Part shown: piece by piece, positions 1-8,995 of the stretch | Numbering within the stretch: position 1 is the first letter of the stretch | Layout of the letters: every line of letters begins with the position of its first letter | NCBI RefSeq assembly: GCF_008364845.1 | Contig: NZ_VTTP01000010.1 | Location: 1-64,000 of the forward strand | Direction of reading: 5' to 3' | Length of the DNA stretch: 64,000 bases | From: Actinotalea subterranea | GTDB lineage: Bacteria; Actinomycetota; Actinomycetes; Actinomycetales; Cellulomonadaceae | The notes under the pieces: generated by a model | What the model saw: the letters and a program-made list of their open reading frames with translations, nothing else | What the model was told of the DNA's origin: nothing | The model's database searches: none | Position numbers and translations under genes: made by a program

Positions 1-140
1 GGGCGGCGGGGGCTGCGGCGGGGGGCGCCGCGCCGCCCCTGGCCCGGAGCGGCGCGCCCGGGCCGCGCCCCCCCCCCCCCCCCGCGGCGGCCCCCCCCGC
101 CCCCCCCCCCCCGCCCCCCCCCCCGCGGGGGCGCCCCCCC
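1..140. other. Low-complexity C/G run at the sequence edge, probable assembly artefact
   Basis: Positions 48-141 contain no A or T at all, and 68-83 and 90-124 are nearly pure C, broken by single G bases. No reading frame here continues from lnt or resembles coding sequence of the neighbours, which always mix A and T. Homopolymer C/G of this kind is typical of poor-quality reads at a contig end. I would not annotate genes in it. The gene that normally follows lnt in actinobacteria (a polyprenol-phosphate mannosyltransferase) may have been lost here. The short good-quality stretch 141-227 holds a 12-bp perfect palindrome at 159-170 and nothing else convincing. Confidence 0.7.
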
Positions 141-227
141 CTCGTCATGCCCGCGCACGTCACGCGTGACGGCACCGCTCCCGACGGAGACGCCACCCCC
201 GACGTGGACGTCACTCCCGCCCGGACC

Positions 228-1862
228 TCACTGAGGCGACGGGCGGTCCGCGCGACGGATCCGCGCCGCACCGACCATGCCGGCCACGGTGCAGACGACC
301 GCGAGCCCGCGGACCGCCCACGCCAGCGCGTCGCCGAATCGCGTCGCCGGAGTCAGCTCCGAGCGCAGCGGCAGCGACGCGACCATCTGCTCCGCGGTGA
401 ACAGGTCGGTCTCCTGCGTGAGCGCGCCGCTCGGTGTGATGACACCGCTCACGCCCACCGTCGAGATCTGCACCGTCGCGCGGCCGTGCTCGATGGCCCG
501 CAGCCGGGACATCGCGAGCTGCTGCGTGCCCTCGTCGGTCTCGCCGAACGTCGCGTTGTTCGTCTGGACCACGAGGACCTCTCCCCCGGCCGCGACGGCG
601 TCCCGCACCAGGTCGTCGTACGCGACCTCGAAGCAGATCACGTCGCCGATCCCGACCGTGCGCCCGAGTCGCTCCGAGTCGAGCTCCACGAGGCCCACCT
701 CCGTGCCGGGCAGCATGTCCGTGCGCACGCGGTCCACGTCCTCGGAGAAGATCCGTGCGACCTCCCGCATCGGGATGTACTCCGCGAAGGGCGCCGGGTG
801 CTGCTTCGCGTAGGAGTCGACGGGTCCGGCGTCAGGCTCCCAGAGCAGGGAGATGTTGAGCCGGCCGCCGCCGGCCGGGTACTCGAGCGTCCCGACGAGG
901 ATGGGGGCGTCGACGGCCTGCGCGACCGACGAGACAGCCGCACCGGCCTCCGCGTCCATGCGCGGGTCGATGTCCGACCCGTTCTCCGGCCAGAGCACGA
1001 CGTCGAGCTCACCCGGCTCGACCTGGTCGAGCAGCGCCGTCGTCCCGAGCACGTGGTTGGCCAGGACCTCACGCTCCTGGTCGAAGGAGTCGAGCCCCCT
1101 GTTCGGCACGTTGCCCTGGACCGCGCCGACCTTGAGCGTGCCCTCCTGCGGGGCCGTGTCCAGCGGCAGGAGGATGCCGGAGCCCAGCAGGGCCGCGCCG
1201 AGCAGCACGTGCGCGCTGGCCGTGCCCACGTCGACCCGGCGCACGGCGAGCAGGGCGAGGGCCAGGAGCACACCGAGCACGACGACCAGGCCCGAGACGA
1301 GCGGCGCACCGCCCGCCCACGCCCATCGCCCCAGTGGGGAGTCGGCCTGCGAGAACGCGAGGCGCCCCCACGGGAACCCGCCGAACGGTGCGATCGACCG
1401 CGCCTCCTCCATGCCCACCCACAGGAGCGCGAAGACGGGGACCTGCAACCGGGCCTTCGTCCAGATCACCGCACCGCGCCTGGCCCACGCCCAGGCGGCA
1501 CCGAAGAGGCCGACGAACCCCGCCTCGGCGAGAGAGAGCGCGACCCACGGGACCGGGCCCACCGCCTCGTACGCCCAGAGGATGTGCGGCAGGAAGAACG
1601 CGAGGCCGAACAGGAGGCCGACGAGGGCGTTCCACCGTGCGCTGTCACGGCCCAGCGCCACGAACAGCAGGGCCACACCCACGAAGGTGAGCGGCCACAG
1701 GCCCCACCCGGGGAAGCCCGCATCGGTGACGAGGCCCGCGACGACGGCAAGGACAAGGGTCGCCCGACGACCGGGAGCTGCGAACGGCACACCACACCCT
1801 AAGCCGCCGCGATCGGTGCGCCGGCCCGGGAGCGGCTGTGCTGCCGTGGCCGGGCCGGTCAC
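228..1862 (-). CDS. lnt: Apolipoprotein N-acyltransferase
   Basis: Transfers the third acyl chain to the N-terminal cysteine of lipoproteins, in the cytoplasmic membrane. The N-terminal half (residues 35-235) has about seven hydrophobic segments. The C-terminal half is a nitrilase-type CN-hydrolase domain with the expected triad: Glu293 in WPENGS, Lys353 in KQHPAPF, Cys410 in VICFE. Length (544 aa) fits the family. The start is uncertain: GTG at 1862 is the longest form, while GTG at 1790 gives 520 aa and removes a Pro/Arg-rich tail. A long leader with a sigma-70-like promoter lies upstream (2031-2058). In many actinobacteria the next gene encodes a polyprenol mannosyltransferase that works with Lnt; the sequence ends before one could be seen. 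Confidence 0.9.
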   Translation of the reverse strand: MTGPATAAQPLPGRRTDRGGLGCGVPFAAPGRRATLVLAVVAGLVTDAGFPGWGLWPLTFVGVALLFVALGRDSARWNALVGLLFGLAFFLPHILWAYEAVGPVPWVALSLAEAGFVGLFGAAWAWARRGAVIWTKARLQVPVFALLWVGMEEARSIAPFGGFPWGRLAFSQADSPLGRWAWAGGAPLVSGLVVVLGVLLALALLAVRRVDVGTASAHVLLGAALLGSGILLPLDTAPQEGTLKVGAVQGNVPNRGLDSFDQEREVLANHVLGTTALLDQVEPGELDVVLWPENGSDIDPRMDAEAGAAVSSVAQAVDAPILVGTLEYPAGGGRLNISLLWEPDAGPVDSYAKQHPAPFAEYIPMREVARIFSEDVDRVRTDMLPGTEVGLVELDSERLGRTVGIGDVICFEVAYDDLVRDAVAAGGEVLVVQTNNATFGETDEGTQQLAMSRLRAIEHGRATVQISTVGVSGVITPSGALTQETDLFTAEQMVASLPLRSELTPATRFGDALAWAVRGLAVVCTVAGMVGAARIRRADRPSPQ

Positions 1863-2030
1863 CGACCGACTGGCCCGCGCGTCCTTCGGACCGGACGACG
1901 TCGTCCCGTGAGGGGCATCGTCCGTTGTCTACTGAACGCGCGGGCCCAGCCGGTGTCCTCCGCCTCTGGGGTGGGCCCGCGCGCTGGTGAGCGCGGGCAG
2001 GCCCTGACGACCACGGGGAGGAACACCCGA
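1863..2030 (-). promoter_or_regulatory. Structured leader of lnt with mutually exclusive hairpins
   Basis: This stretch between the amidohydrolase gene and lnt has no plausible gene. Transcription from the promoter at 2031-2058 would give a leader of about 160 nt. It contains a perfect 12-bp inverted repeat (1937-1948 with 1972-1983, 23-nt loop). The 1972-1984 arm can instead pair with 1991-1998 (8-bp stem). The 5' end of the leader can also pair with an AGGACAC stretch inside the loop of the large hairpin. The pairing options are visible in the sequence; a switching function is inference, and GC-rich DNA gives hairpins easily. Confidence 0.4.
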
Positions 2031-2058
2031 AACCTATCGGCTCCACCGGGTGAGTCAA
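2031..2058 (-). promoter_or_regulatory. Sigma-70-type promoter for lnt leader
   Basis: On the minus strand TTGACT (2053-2058), 16 bp, TAGGTT (2031-2036). Both hexamers are close to actinobacterial housekeeping consensus and this is the best -35/-10 pair in the gap. It points toward lnt. Directly upstream of the -35 is a 17-bp direct repeat. Confidence 0.55.
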
Positions 2059-2063
2059 GGTGG

Positions 2064-2099
2064 CGTCGTCGCAGGTCAGCACCGTCGCCGCAGGTCAGC
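2064..2099. repeat. 17-bp direct repeat with 19-bp period upstream of the lnt -35 element
   Basis: Copies at 2064-2080 and 2083-2099 agree at 16 of 17 positions (core GTCRTCGCAGGTCAGC-like, Y at one site). Two near-identical half-sites on almost the same face as two helical turns, ending 5 bp before the -35, would suit a dimeric activator or repressor. Function is inferred. Confidence 0.4.
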
Positions 2100-2167
2100 C
2101 ACGGGGAGGCCGAATGGGTGAGTTGGCGCATCAGCGGCGTGTCGCCCCGGCGTGTCGCCCGACGGCC

Positions 2168-3838
2168 TCAGGACGGGCCGAGGGCGTCGTGCAGCACCAC
2201 GCCGTCCCGCAGCGTACGCAGGCACGCGGGGGCCGGTGCGCCCTCCCCGAGCTCCGGGAGCAGGGGCGTGCCGGCCCTGGGGTCGGTGCTCCAGGCGGCG
2301 ACGCGGCTGTCGGGCGCCTGGACGGCGAGCGGTCCGGCCGCCCAGATCGCGAGCGTGGCGGGCGCACCCAGCCGGATCTCACCGGCACCCGTGTGCATGA
2401 GCCGTCCGGCCCGCCACCCGCCGCGCGTGTGCGCCCTGAACGCCGCCCGGGCCGAGATCCTCTGCGTGGGGTCGTGGTGGCGCATCGCGGCGAGCACCGC
2501 CGCCCACGGGTCGAACGGTGTCACCGGGGAGTCCGACCCGAAGGCCAGCGGCACCCCCGCGGCCGCGAGGTCGGCGAACGGGTTGAGGGCGGCGGCCCGC
2601 CCGGCACCGAGGCGACGCTCGTACATCTGGCCGGGGCCGCCCCACAGGGCGTCGAACCGCGGCTGAGCGCTCACGGTGAGGCCGTGCAGCACGAGCTCGG
2701 CGAGGGTCCGGGTGTCCACCATCTCCGCGTGCTCGAGGCGGTGGCCCGCGGTGCGCAACGCCGGGACACCTTCGACGTCCGACGCCGCACGGATGCCCAG
2801 CAGCACCTCGTCCATCGCCCGGTCCCCGATCACGTGGAACGCCGCCTGGGCGCCCGCACGCGTCACCGAGGCCACGTGGTTGGCGACCTCCTCGGCCGTG
2901 AGGAGCAGGCGTCCGGTCGGGTGCTCGGCCACGAGCCTCGGGCCCGTCGCGAGGTCGGCGTACGGGGCCCGCAGCGCCGCCGTCCGCGAGCCGAGGGACC
3001 CGTCGACCACCAGGTCTCCGCCGAGGCCTGTGAGGCCCGGGACCGCCTCGAGCACGGCGCGCGCGTCGTCGGCCGTCTCGCACAGCTCGGCGCGGTAGCC
3101 GACGACGAGCGGGAGACCGCTCGCCGCGTCACGCGTCAGCTCCAGCAGCGCCGCCAGCCCGTCACGCGAGTCGAGCGACGGCGTGGAGTGCTCATGGACG
3201 CTCGCGATCCCGTGCCGCGCGGCCGCCGTCAGGGCGTCGCGGTACAGCTCCTCGCGCGCACCCGGTGACATCGTGCGGGCGGCGGCCTGGGCCCGGTGGT
3301 GGGCATCGCCCGTGACGAGGCCGTCATCGGACCACCCGTCCGCACCGACGCACCCGGCGACCTGCGCGAACGAGCTCGAGACGACGGCGGAGTGCACGTC
3401 GCGGCGTGCCAGGTACACCGGGGCCCCGTCCGTGGCGCGGTCCACCTCGCTGCGTGTCGGAGGGCGTCCCTCGGGCCACCGGGTCTCGTCCCACCCGTGG
3501 CCGAGCAGCGGCGCGTCGAGGCCCTGCGCCCGGGCCGCCCGAGCGGCGGCGGCCACCGCGTCGAGCACGTCCGCCAGGCCCCGGATCCCGGCGGCGGGCG
3601 AGAGGTCGAGCCCGCGCAGCGCCAGCCCGGTCTCGAGCAGGTGGACGTGCGCGTCGACGAAGGCGGGCGTCACGAGGGCGCCGTCGAGGTCGACCACCTC
3701 GTCGGCACCGTCGAGCACGGTGTGGACCGTGCTCTCGCTCCCGAGCCATGCGACGACGCCGTCCGCCACGAGGACCGCCTCGGCGAACGGTTCCGCCTGG
3801 GAGTGGATCACGCCGTTGCGGTAGAGGGTGGAGCGCAC
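2168..3838 (-). CDS. Amidohydrolase family 3 protein (YtcJ-like)
   Basis: Metal-dependent hydrolase of the amidohydrolase superfamily; the substrate cannot be read from sequence. Visible family features, in order: an N-terminal beta strand domain, the metal motif HxH in VDAHVHLLETG, a GHGWDETRWPEGR segment typical of the YtcJ group, HVIGDRAMDEVL with the conserved histidine, and near the C terminus FGSDSPVTPFDPW with the catalytic Asp. About 556 aa, normal for Amidohydro_3. The start chosen is GTG at 3838, just before RSTLYRNG; longer forms would run into helY. It sits 20 nt after the helY stop, so the two are probably co-transcribed. Confidence 0.8.
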   Translation of the reverse strand: MRSTLYRNGVIHSQAEPFAEAVLVADGVVAWLGSESTVHTVLDGADEVVDLDGALVTPAFVDAHVHLLETGLALRGLDLSPAAGIRGLADVLDAVAAAARAARAQGLDAPLLGHGWDETRWPEGRPPTRSEVDRATDGAPVYLARRDVHSAVVSSSFAQVAGCVGADGWSDDGLVTGDAHHRAQAAARTMSPGAREELYRDALTAAARHGIASVHEHSTPSLDSRDGLAALLELTRDAASGLPLVVGYRAELCETADDARAVLEAVPGLTGLGGDLVVDGSLGSRTAALRAPYADLATGPRLVAEHPTGRLLLTAEEVANHVASVTRAGAQAAFHVIGDRAMDEVLLGIRAASDVEGVPALRTAGHRLEHAEMVDTRTLAELVLHGLTVSAQPRFDALWGGPGQMYERRLGAGRAAALNPFADLAAAGVPLAFGSDSPVTPFDPWAAVLAAMRHHDPTQRISARAAFRAHTRGGWRAGRLMHTGAGEIRLGAPATLAIWAAGPLAVQAPDSRVAAWSTDPRAGTPLLPELGEGAPAPACLRTLRDGVVLHDALGPS

Positions 3839-3858
3839 GCGCTGAACGTAGCGCAGCG

Positions 3859-6747
3859 TCAGACCGAGCTGTAGGCCACGACGCCCCGGCGCAGCTGGTC
3901 GACGGCCCGACGCGCCGTCGTGCGGGTGGACGCCGTCGGTGCCGCCTGGCTGAGCTGGTCGAGCAGGTCGATGACCTGCTTGCACCACCGGACGAAGTCC
4001 CCGGCCGCGAGGTCCGTGCCCGTCAGCACGGTGGCGAGGCTGCGCCCGCTCGCCCAGCGGTGGACGGCCTCGACGAGCCCCAGGTCGAGCGGCCGGGTCG
4101 CGGAGAGCCCGTGGGCGACCTCGAGGTCCTCGAGCCGCGACCAGAGGCGCACCGTCTCGTCGAGCGCGGTCGCGAGGCGCCCGTGGGGGCCGCCGGGGAC
4201 GGGTGGCGCGCCCTCCCGCTCCTCACGGCGGGCCTCGAAGACGACGGCGGACACGGCTGCGGCCAGGCTCGGTGCGTCGAGGCCGTCCCACACGTGGGTG
4301 CGCAGGCACTCGGCGACGAGCAGGTCGCTCTCGGCGTAGAGCCTGCGCAGGAACTGGCCCGCCGGGGTGACGGTCGTGCGCCCCGGGCCGGCGGGCGCCG
4401 GCACCGTCGGGCCGGCCTCCCGCGTCGCGTCCGCACCGCCCGGGTCGCCGAGGTCGGCGGTGCGCTCGAGGTAGCCCGTCTGCTCGAGGACGTCGCAGAT
4501 CTTGTCGAACACGCGCGCGATCGAGCTCGTGCGGCCCTCGATCCGCCGGACGAGCGCGTCGTGCTCCTTCTTCAGCCGGTGGTAGCGCTCTGCCCAGCGT
4601 GCGTGGTCCTCGCGCTCGGAGCAGCCGTGGCAGGGGTGGCTGCGGATGCGGCGGCGCAGGCCGTTGATCGTCGCGTCGTCGGCCGCGGGTGCCCGGTCGG
4701 TGGCGCCGCGACCGGGGCGGCCCGCGGGGACGTCCCGGGGCGGCTCGGCCAGGGCGGTACGCATCGCGGACGCGAGGTCCCGCTTCGCGGCGGCGTTGCG
4801 CGGCGTGAAGTGCTTCGGGACGCGGATGCGGGTCACGGTGCGGACACCGGCGGGGAGCTCGCTCGCCGACAGGGTGCGGACCTGGCGCTCCGCCGTGAGC
4901 ACGGTGGGCCGGGGCCCGCCGAGGCCCGCGTCGGCGCCGGGGTCGAGGACGACGGCGTACCCGGCGCGCCGTCCGGTCGGGATCTGCACGACGTCGCCGA
5001 CGCGCAGCGCCTGCAGGCTCTCGAGCGCCTCGTTGCGACGGGCCCTCGCCGCCTCACGCGAGAGGTCCTGCTCGCGGTCGGACAGGCGACGCCGCAGCGT
5101 CGAGTACTCCGCGAAGTCCCCGAGGTGGCAACGCATCGCCGCGGCGTAGCCGTCCAGGGCCTCCGCGTGCGCCTGGGCCTGGCGGGCCAGACCCACGACC
5201 GCGCGGTCCGCCTGGAACTGCGCGAAGCTCGTCTCGAGGACCTCGCGCGCCCGCTCGCGGCCCACCTGCGCCACGAGGTTCACGGCCATGTTGTAGGTGG
5301 GGCGGAAGCTCGAGCGCAGCGGGTACGTGCGCCGTGACGCGAGCCCCGCGAGACCCACAGGGTCGAGCGCGCCGTGGTCGACGACGACGGCGTGGCCCTC
5401 CACGTCGATCCCCCGGCGCCCGGCGCGGCCCGTGAGCTGCGTGTACTCCCCCGGCGTGATGTCGACGTGGGCGCTGCCGTCCCACTTCGTGAGCTTGTCG
5501 AGCACGACGGACCGCGCGGGCATGTTGATGCCGAGCGCGAGGGTCTCCGTCGCGAACACGACCTTGACGAGACCCCGCGAGAACAGGTCCTCGACGGTCT
5601 CCTTGAAGAGCGGCAGCAGCCCGGCGTGGTGGGCTGCGATGCCCCGCTCGAGCGCCTGGCTCCACTCCCAGAACCCCAGCACCGCGAGGTCCTGCGGCGG
5701 GATCGACGCGCAGCGTTCCTCCACGGTCTGTCGGATCTGCGCCTCCTGCTCGGCCGTCGTCAGGCGCAGGCCCGCGCGCAGGCACTGCTGCACGGCCGCG
5801 TCGCACCCGGCGCGCGAGAAGATGAAGAAGATCGCGGGGAGCAGCGCGTCGGAGTCCAGCACGTCCACGACAGCGAAGCGAGGCAGAGGCTTGCGGCCCG
5901 GCCCGCCCGCGACCCGCCCGGCCGCCGCTCGCCCGCCGCGCCCCCGGTACCCGCGGTCCCCTGCGCCGCGCCCGCGCCACGGCCCGTCGACACGGTCGGC
6001 GCGCCGCAGCGCGAGCGCGAGGTCGGGGTTGATGGGCGGGTCCACGCCGGGCGCCGTCGGGTCGACGTGCCCCGCGTACAGGTCGAAGAGCCCGTCACCC
6101 GTCATCACGTGCTGCCACAGCGGGACCGGCCGCACCTCGCTCACGACGACCGCCGTGTCACCCCGGACCATGGTCAGCCAGTCGCCGAACTCCTCGGCGT
6201 TCGAGACGGTGGCGGACAGCGAGACCAGCTGGACGTCGTCGGGCAGGTGGATGATCACCTCTTCCCAGACCGGGCCCCGGAAGCGGTCCGCGAGGTAGTG
6301 CACCTCGTCCATGACGACGTACCCCAGGCCGTCGAGCGTCCTGGAGCCGGAGTAGAGCATGTTGCGCAGAACCTCCGTCGTCATGACGACGACGGGGGCC
6401 TCACCGTTGATCGTGGTGTCACCGGTGAGCAGGCCGACGGACTCGACCCCGTGCCGCCGCACGAGGTCGCCGTACTTCTGGTTGCTCAGGGCCTTGATCG
6501 GCGTGGTGTAGAACGCCTTGCGGCCCTGCGCCAGGGCCAGGTGCACGGCGAACTCGCCGACGACGGTCTTGCCCGCGCCCGTCGGCGCGGCCACGAGCAC
6601 GCCGCGTCCGCCCTCGAGGGCCGTGCACGCCTCGACCTGGAACGGGTCGAGCTCGAACTCGAAGCTGCGCGAGAAGCTCGCGAGCTCCGTGCGGAGCTCG
6701 GCCGCCCGGCGACGGGACGCTGCGTATCGTTCGGCCGGGGTGGACAT
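3859..6747 (-). CDS. helY: Ski2/Mtr4-like DEAD/DEAH RNA helicase HelY
   Basis: Superfamily 2 ATP-dependent helicase of the Ski2/Mtr4 group, probably acting on RNA. Seen: Walker A APTGAGKT (54-61), DEVH box (147-150), SAT motif, the motif VI region QLTGRAGRRG, and the C-terminal helical (DSHCT-like) half with a CHGC-type cysteine cluster. 962 aa is normal. An unusual RG-rich insert (about residues 250-290, around 5880-5990) precedes motif IV and resembles an RGG-type RNA-binding segment. ATG at 6747 follows a TAGGCT -10 by 6 nt, so the mRNA is probably leaderless. In many actinobacteria this gene follows tatC, as here apart from the lipid kinase. Confidence 0.9.
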   Translation of the reverse strand: MSTPAERYAASRRRAAELRTELASFSRSFEFELDPFQVEACTALEGGRGVLVAAPTGAGKTVVGEFAVHLALAQGRKAFYTTPIKALSNQKYGDLVRRHGVESVGLLTGDTTINGEAPVVVMTTEVLRNMLYSGSRTLDGLGYVVMDEVHYLADRFRGPVWEEVIIHLPDDVQLVSLSATVSNAEEFGDWLTMVRGDTAVVVSEVRPVPLWQHVMTGDGLFDLYAGHVDPTAPGVDPPINPDLALALRRADRVDGPWRGRGAGDRGYRGRGGRAAAGRVAGGPGRKPLPRFAVVDVLDSDALLPAIFFIFSRAGCDAAVQQCLRAGLRLTTAEQEAQIRQTVEERCASIPPQDLAVLGFWEWSQALERGIAAHHAGLLPLFKETVEDLFSRGLVKVVFATETLALGINMPARSVVLDKLTKWDGSAHVDITPGEYTQLTGRAGRRGIDVEGHAVVVDHGALDPVGLAGLASRRTYPLRSSFRPTYNMAVNLVAQVGRERAREVLETSFAQFQADRAVVGLARQAQAHAEALDGYAAAMRCHLGDFAEYSTLRRRLSDREQDLSREAARARRNEALESLQALRVGDVVQIPTGRRAGYAVVLDPGADAGLGGPRPTVLTAERQVRTLSASELPAGVRTVTRIRVPKHFTPRNAAAKRDLASAMRTALAEPPRDVPAGRPGRGATDRAPAADDATINGLRRRIRSHPCHGCSEREDHARWAERYHRLKKEHDALVRRIEGRTSSIARVFDKICDVLEQTGYLERTADLGDPGGADATREAGPTVPAPAGPGRTTVTPAGQFLRRLYAESDLLVAECLRTHVWDGLDAPSLAAAVSAVVFEARREEREGAPPVPGGPHGRLATALDETVRLWSRLEDLEVAHGLSATRPLDLGLVEAVHRWASGRSLATVLTGTDLAAGDFVRWCKQVIDLLDQLSQAAPTASTRTTARRAVDQLRRGVVAYSSV

Positions 6748-6753
6748 GGCCTC

Positions 6754-6759
6754 AGCCTA
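6754..6759 (-). promoter_or_regulatory. Leaderless-type -10 element for helY
   Basis: TAGGCT on the minus strand, 6 nt before the helY ATG, fits TANNNT. No good -35 is visible. Transcription would begin at or next to the start codon. Confidence 0.45.
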
Positions 6760-6854
6760 GGCACCGCCCGGGCACCCCACCCGCGGTGCGGGGTCCCGGC
6801 GCGCCGGTCCTGGCCGGCGGTGGACCGAGCGGCGTCAGCCGCGTCGACCCGTGG

Positions 6855-7781
6855 TCAGGCGAGCACCCGCAGCGCTCCTGGACGGACCTCCGCGCGCAGC
6901 GGCAGCGGACCCGTGCGCTCCCCGTCGGCGAACGCCACCGGCGGGTGGGGACCCAGCGGGCTCGCCTCGATGAGCACCGAGCGGGTTCGGAGCACCTGGC
7001 ACGCGGGATGCCGGACGTGCGCACCCGAGAACACGCGCGGGAAGATCGCCAGCAGCCCCGCGCGCGTCAGGCCGCTGGCGACGACCACGTCGAGGAGGCC
7101 GTCGTCCATCCGCGCGTCGGGCGCGATGCGCATCCCGCCGCCGAACGACGGGCCGTTCGCGACGGCCACGAGGGTGCCCGTCGACTCCCACGTCTCGTCG
7201 TCGAGCGTGATCCGGTACCCGTAGGGGCGGAACCGACGGATCTCGTCGAGGAGCGCGACCACGTACCGAGCGGTGCCCTGGGGGCGGCGCAGCTCGTTCG
7301 CACGCGCGTTGACGGCCGCGTCGAAGCCGGCGGACAGCACGCCGACGAACCACTCGTGGGCGCTGTAGTCGGGCGCTCCGGTCAGCACGGCGTCGATGCG
7401 CCGGGGGCCACCGTCCATGCCGTCCTCGATGCGCCGCAGGGCGGCGTCGACGTCGTGCAGCGGCAGCCCCAGGGCGCGCGCGACGTCGTTGCCCGAGCCC
7501 GCCGCCACGATCCCGAGCGGGAGGTCCGTCTCGGCGACGACGTTCGCCCCCAGGTGCGTCATGCCGTCCCCGCCGACGACGATCAACGCGTCGAGCCCGT
7601 CGACGACGGCCTGCCGTGCGTGCTGCGTCGCGGCCGTGAGGTCGGCGGCCGTCAGGTCCAGCACGTCGTGCCCGCGCCTGCCCAGCGCCGCGATCACGTG
7701 CTCACCGCGCGCCGAGCCCCGCCCGGAGCCGGCCGTGGGGTTGACGACGACGCCGAGCCGCAGACCCCGCGCGGACGTCAT
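6855..7781 (-). CDS. Diacylglycerol kinase family lipid kinase (YegS/DagK-like)
   Basis: Phosphorylates a lipid such as diacylglycerol at the inner face of the membrane; the exact substrate is not resolved. Seen: N-terminal VVNPTAGSGRG (12-22), nucleotide-binding GGDG (70-73), and AAGSGNDVARALG, all diagnostic of the DAGK catalytic domain, then the C-terminal beta-sandwich with GMRIAPDARMDDG. 308 aa matches the family. ATG at 7781 overlaps the tatC stop (ATGA), which fixes the start and implies translational coupling. Reading frames extending further upstream only mirror tatC. Confidence 0.88.
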   Translation of the reverse strand: MTSARGLRLGVVVNPTAGSGRGSARGEHVIAALGRRGHDVLDLTAADLTAATQHARQAVVDGLDALIVVGGDGMTHLGANVVAETDLPLGIVAAGSGNDVARALGLPLHDVDAALRRIEDGMDGGPRRIDAVLTGAPDYSAHEWFVGVLSAGFDAAVNARANELRRPQGTARYVVALLDEIRRFRPYGYRITLDDETWESTGTLVAVANGPSFGGGMRIAPDARMDDGLLDVVVASGLTRAGLLAIFPRVFSGAHVRHPACQVLRTRSVLIEASPLGPHPPVAFADGERTGPLPLRAEVRPGALRVLA

Positions 7782-8653
7782 GCCGGCTCGGCCGCCGCCG
7801 AACGGTCGGCGGGGTCCGACGCCGCGCCCGTGTCCTCGTCGAGGAGCGCGCGGCGGTCCGCACGCCGGTCGTGCAGCGCGCACACCCCGACGGCCCCGAA
7901 GTACAGGGCGACCATCGGCAGTGCGAGGGCGAACAGCGAGATGGCGTCCGCGGTGGGGGTCGCGATGGCCGCGAAGACGAACGTGAGGAGCACCGCCCAG
8001 CGCCAGCCGCCCAACCAGGTCGAGCCGCGCACGAGACCGGCGAGGTTCAGCCCGACCATGACCACCGGGAGGAGGAACGCGAGGCCGAACGCCAGGACCA
8101 TGCGCATGATGAAGCCCAGGTACACCTGGGCGTCGATCATGTTGACCGCGTCCTGAGGCGTGAAGCCCGCGAGGAGCCCCACAGCCATCGGCAGGACCAT
8201 CCACGCGACGCCGGCCCCGGCGAGGAACAGGGGCACGCCCGCCGCGAGGAAGCCGATCGTGGTCCACCGCTCACGACGCGTGAGCCCCGGTGTGACGAAC
8301 GCCCACAGCTGGTAGATCCACCACGGAGAGCTGAGGATCACGCCCGCGAACAGCGCGACCTTGATCTGCATGTCCAGGGGTGTGGCGACGCCACCGAAGT
8401 TCAGCGCGATGACCTCGGTGCGGCGGCTCGCGAGCTCCACCACCGGACGCTGGAGGGCCGCGAAGATCTGCGGATAGAAGGCCCAGCCGACGACCGCGCC
8501 GGCGAGCAGCCCTAGCGTGGCGAGGAGCACCCGGTTGCGCAGCTCGCGGATGTGCGCGCGCAGGGGCATGCGCCCGTCCGGGCTCCGGTGCCCGACCGTG
8601 CCTCGGCGCGCACCCCGGCCCGGGCGGCCCGCCTCAGGGGCGCGGCCGGCCAC
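7778..8653 (-). CDS. tatC: Sec-independent (twin-arginine) translocase subunit TatC
   Basis: Receptor for twin-arginine signal peptides, an integral membrane protein with six helices. After [19 protein letters not shown], a sequence typical of actinobacterial TatC, six hydrophobic segments follow, with the family motifs [15 protein letters not shown] and [11 protein letters not shown] 40-residue charged tail follows. The start is a choice: GTG at 8653 (291 aa) overlaps tatA by 20 nt and keeps the conserved SPDGRMPL stretch; ATG at 8569 gives 263 aa. The gene overlaps the lipid kinase gene downstream. Confidence 0.9.
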   Translation of the reverse strand: MAGRAPEAGRPGRGARRGTVGHRSPDGRMPLRAHIRELRNRVLLATLGLLAGAVVGWAFYPQIFAALQRPVVELASRRTEVIALNFGGVATPLDMQIKVALFAGVILSSPWWIYQLWAFVTPGLTRRERWTTIGFLAAGVPLFLAGAGVAWMVLPMAVGLLAGFTPQDAVNMIDAQVYLGFIMRMVLAFGLAFLLPVVMVGLNLAGLVRGSTWLGGWRWAVLLTFVFAAIATPTADAISLFALALPMVALYFGAVGVCALHDRRADRRALLDEDTGAASDPADRSAAAEPA

Positions 8654-8903
8654 CGTCGTCGTCGGCCGTGGGTGCCGTGGCCTGCGGGGCTGCCTCGCCG
8701 GGCACCGTCGGGCCCTCGGCGGGCAGGGAGTCGTCGCCGGACGTGCGTGGCGGGTCGCCACGGATGTCCTTGACCTCGGACTTGAAGATCTTCATGGACC
8801 GGCCGACGCTCCGGGCCAGGTCCGGCAGGCGCCGCGCACCGAACAGGAGGAGCACGATCAGCAGGAGGATGATCCACTCCCAGCCCTGCAGGTTCCTCAG
8901 CAT
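8634..8903 (-). CDS. tatA: Twin-arginine translocase subunit TatA
   Basis: Pore-forming Tat subunit. 89 aa: an N-terminal membrane helix ([15 protein letters not shown]), the [21 protein letters not shown] amphipathic helix typical of TatA, and an acidic disordered tail. ATG at 8903 is preceded by a good Shine-Dalgarno GGGAGGAA. Located directly before tatC with overlapping ends, so co-expressed. A TatB gene was not found in the window. Confidence 0.93.
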   Translation of the reverse strand: MLRNLQGWEWIILLLIVLLLFGARRLPDLARSVGRSMKIFKSEVKDIRGDPPRTSGDDSLPAEGPTVPGEAAPQATAPTADDDGGRPRP

Positions 8904-8931
8904 CGCGTTCCTCCCGGGTTCAGGTCGCACC

Positions 8932-8937
8932 ATGCTA
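8932..8937 (-). promoter_or_regulatory. -10 element for tatA
   Basis: TAGCAT on the minus strand, 28 nt before the tatA ATG, leaving room for the GGGAGGAA ribosome-binding site. No clear -35. Confidence 0.35.
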
Positions 8938-8953
8938 GCCCGGGCCGCGACGT

Positions 8954-8971
8954 GCCCCGCGCGCGCGGGGC
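8954..8971 (-). terminator. GC hairpin between the small membrane gene and tatA
   Basis: Perfect 18-nt palindrome (GCCCCGCGCGCGCGGGGC) 24 nt after the stop of the upstream gene. There is no T run, so it could be a factor-assisted terminator or only a processing site. Confidence 0.35.
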
Positions 8972-8995
8972 CTGGCGGACCGCAGGGTGCGGGGG

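Noticed and set aside
159-170. Palindrome GTCACGCGTGAC as a regulator site
   Set aside because: Single copy, beside a suspect sequence edge, with no gene known to be controlled by it.
147-1802. 551-codon plus frame opposite lnt
   Set aside because: Shadow of lnt, Arg/Glu-rich without domains, and it starts at the artefact edge.
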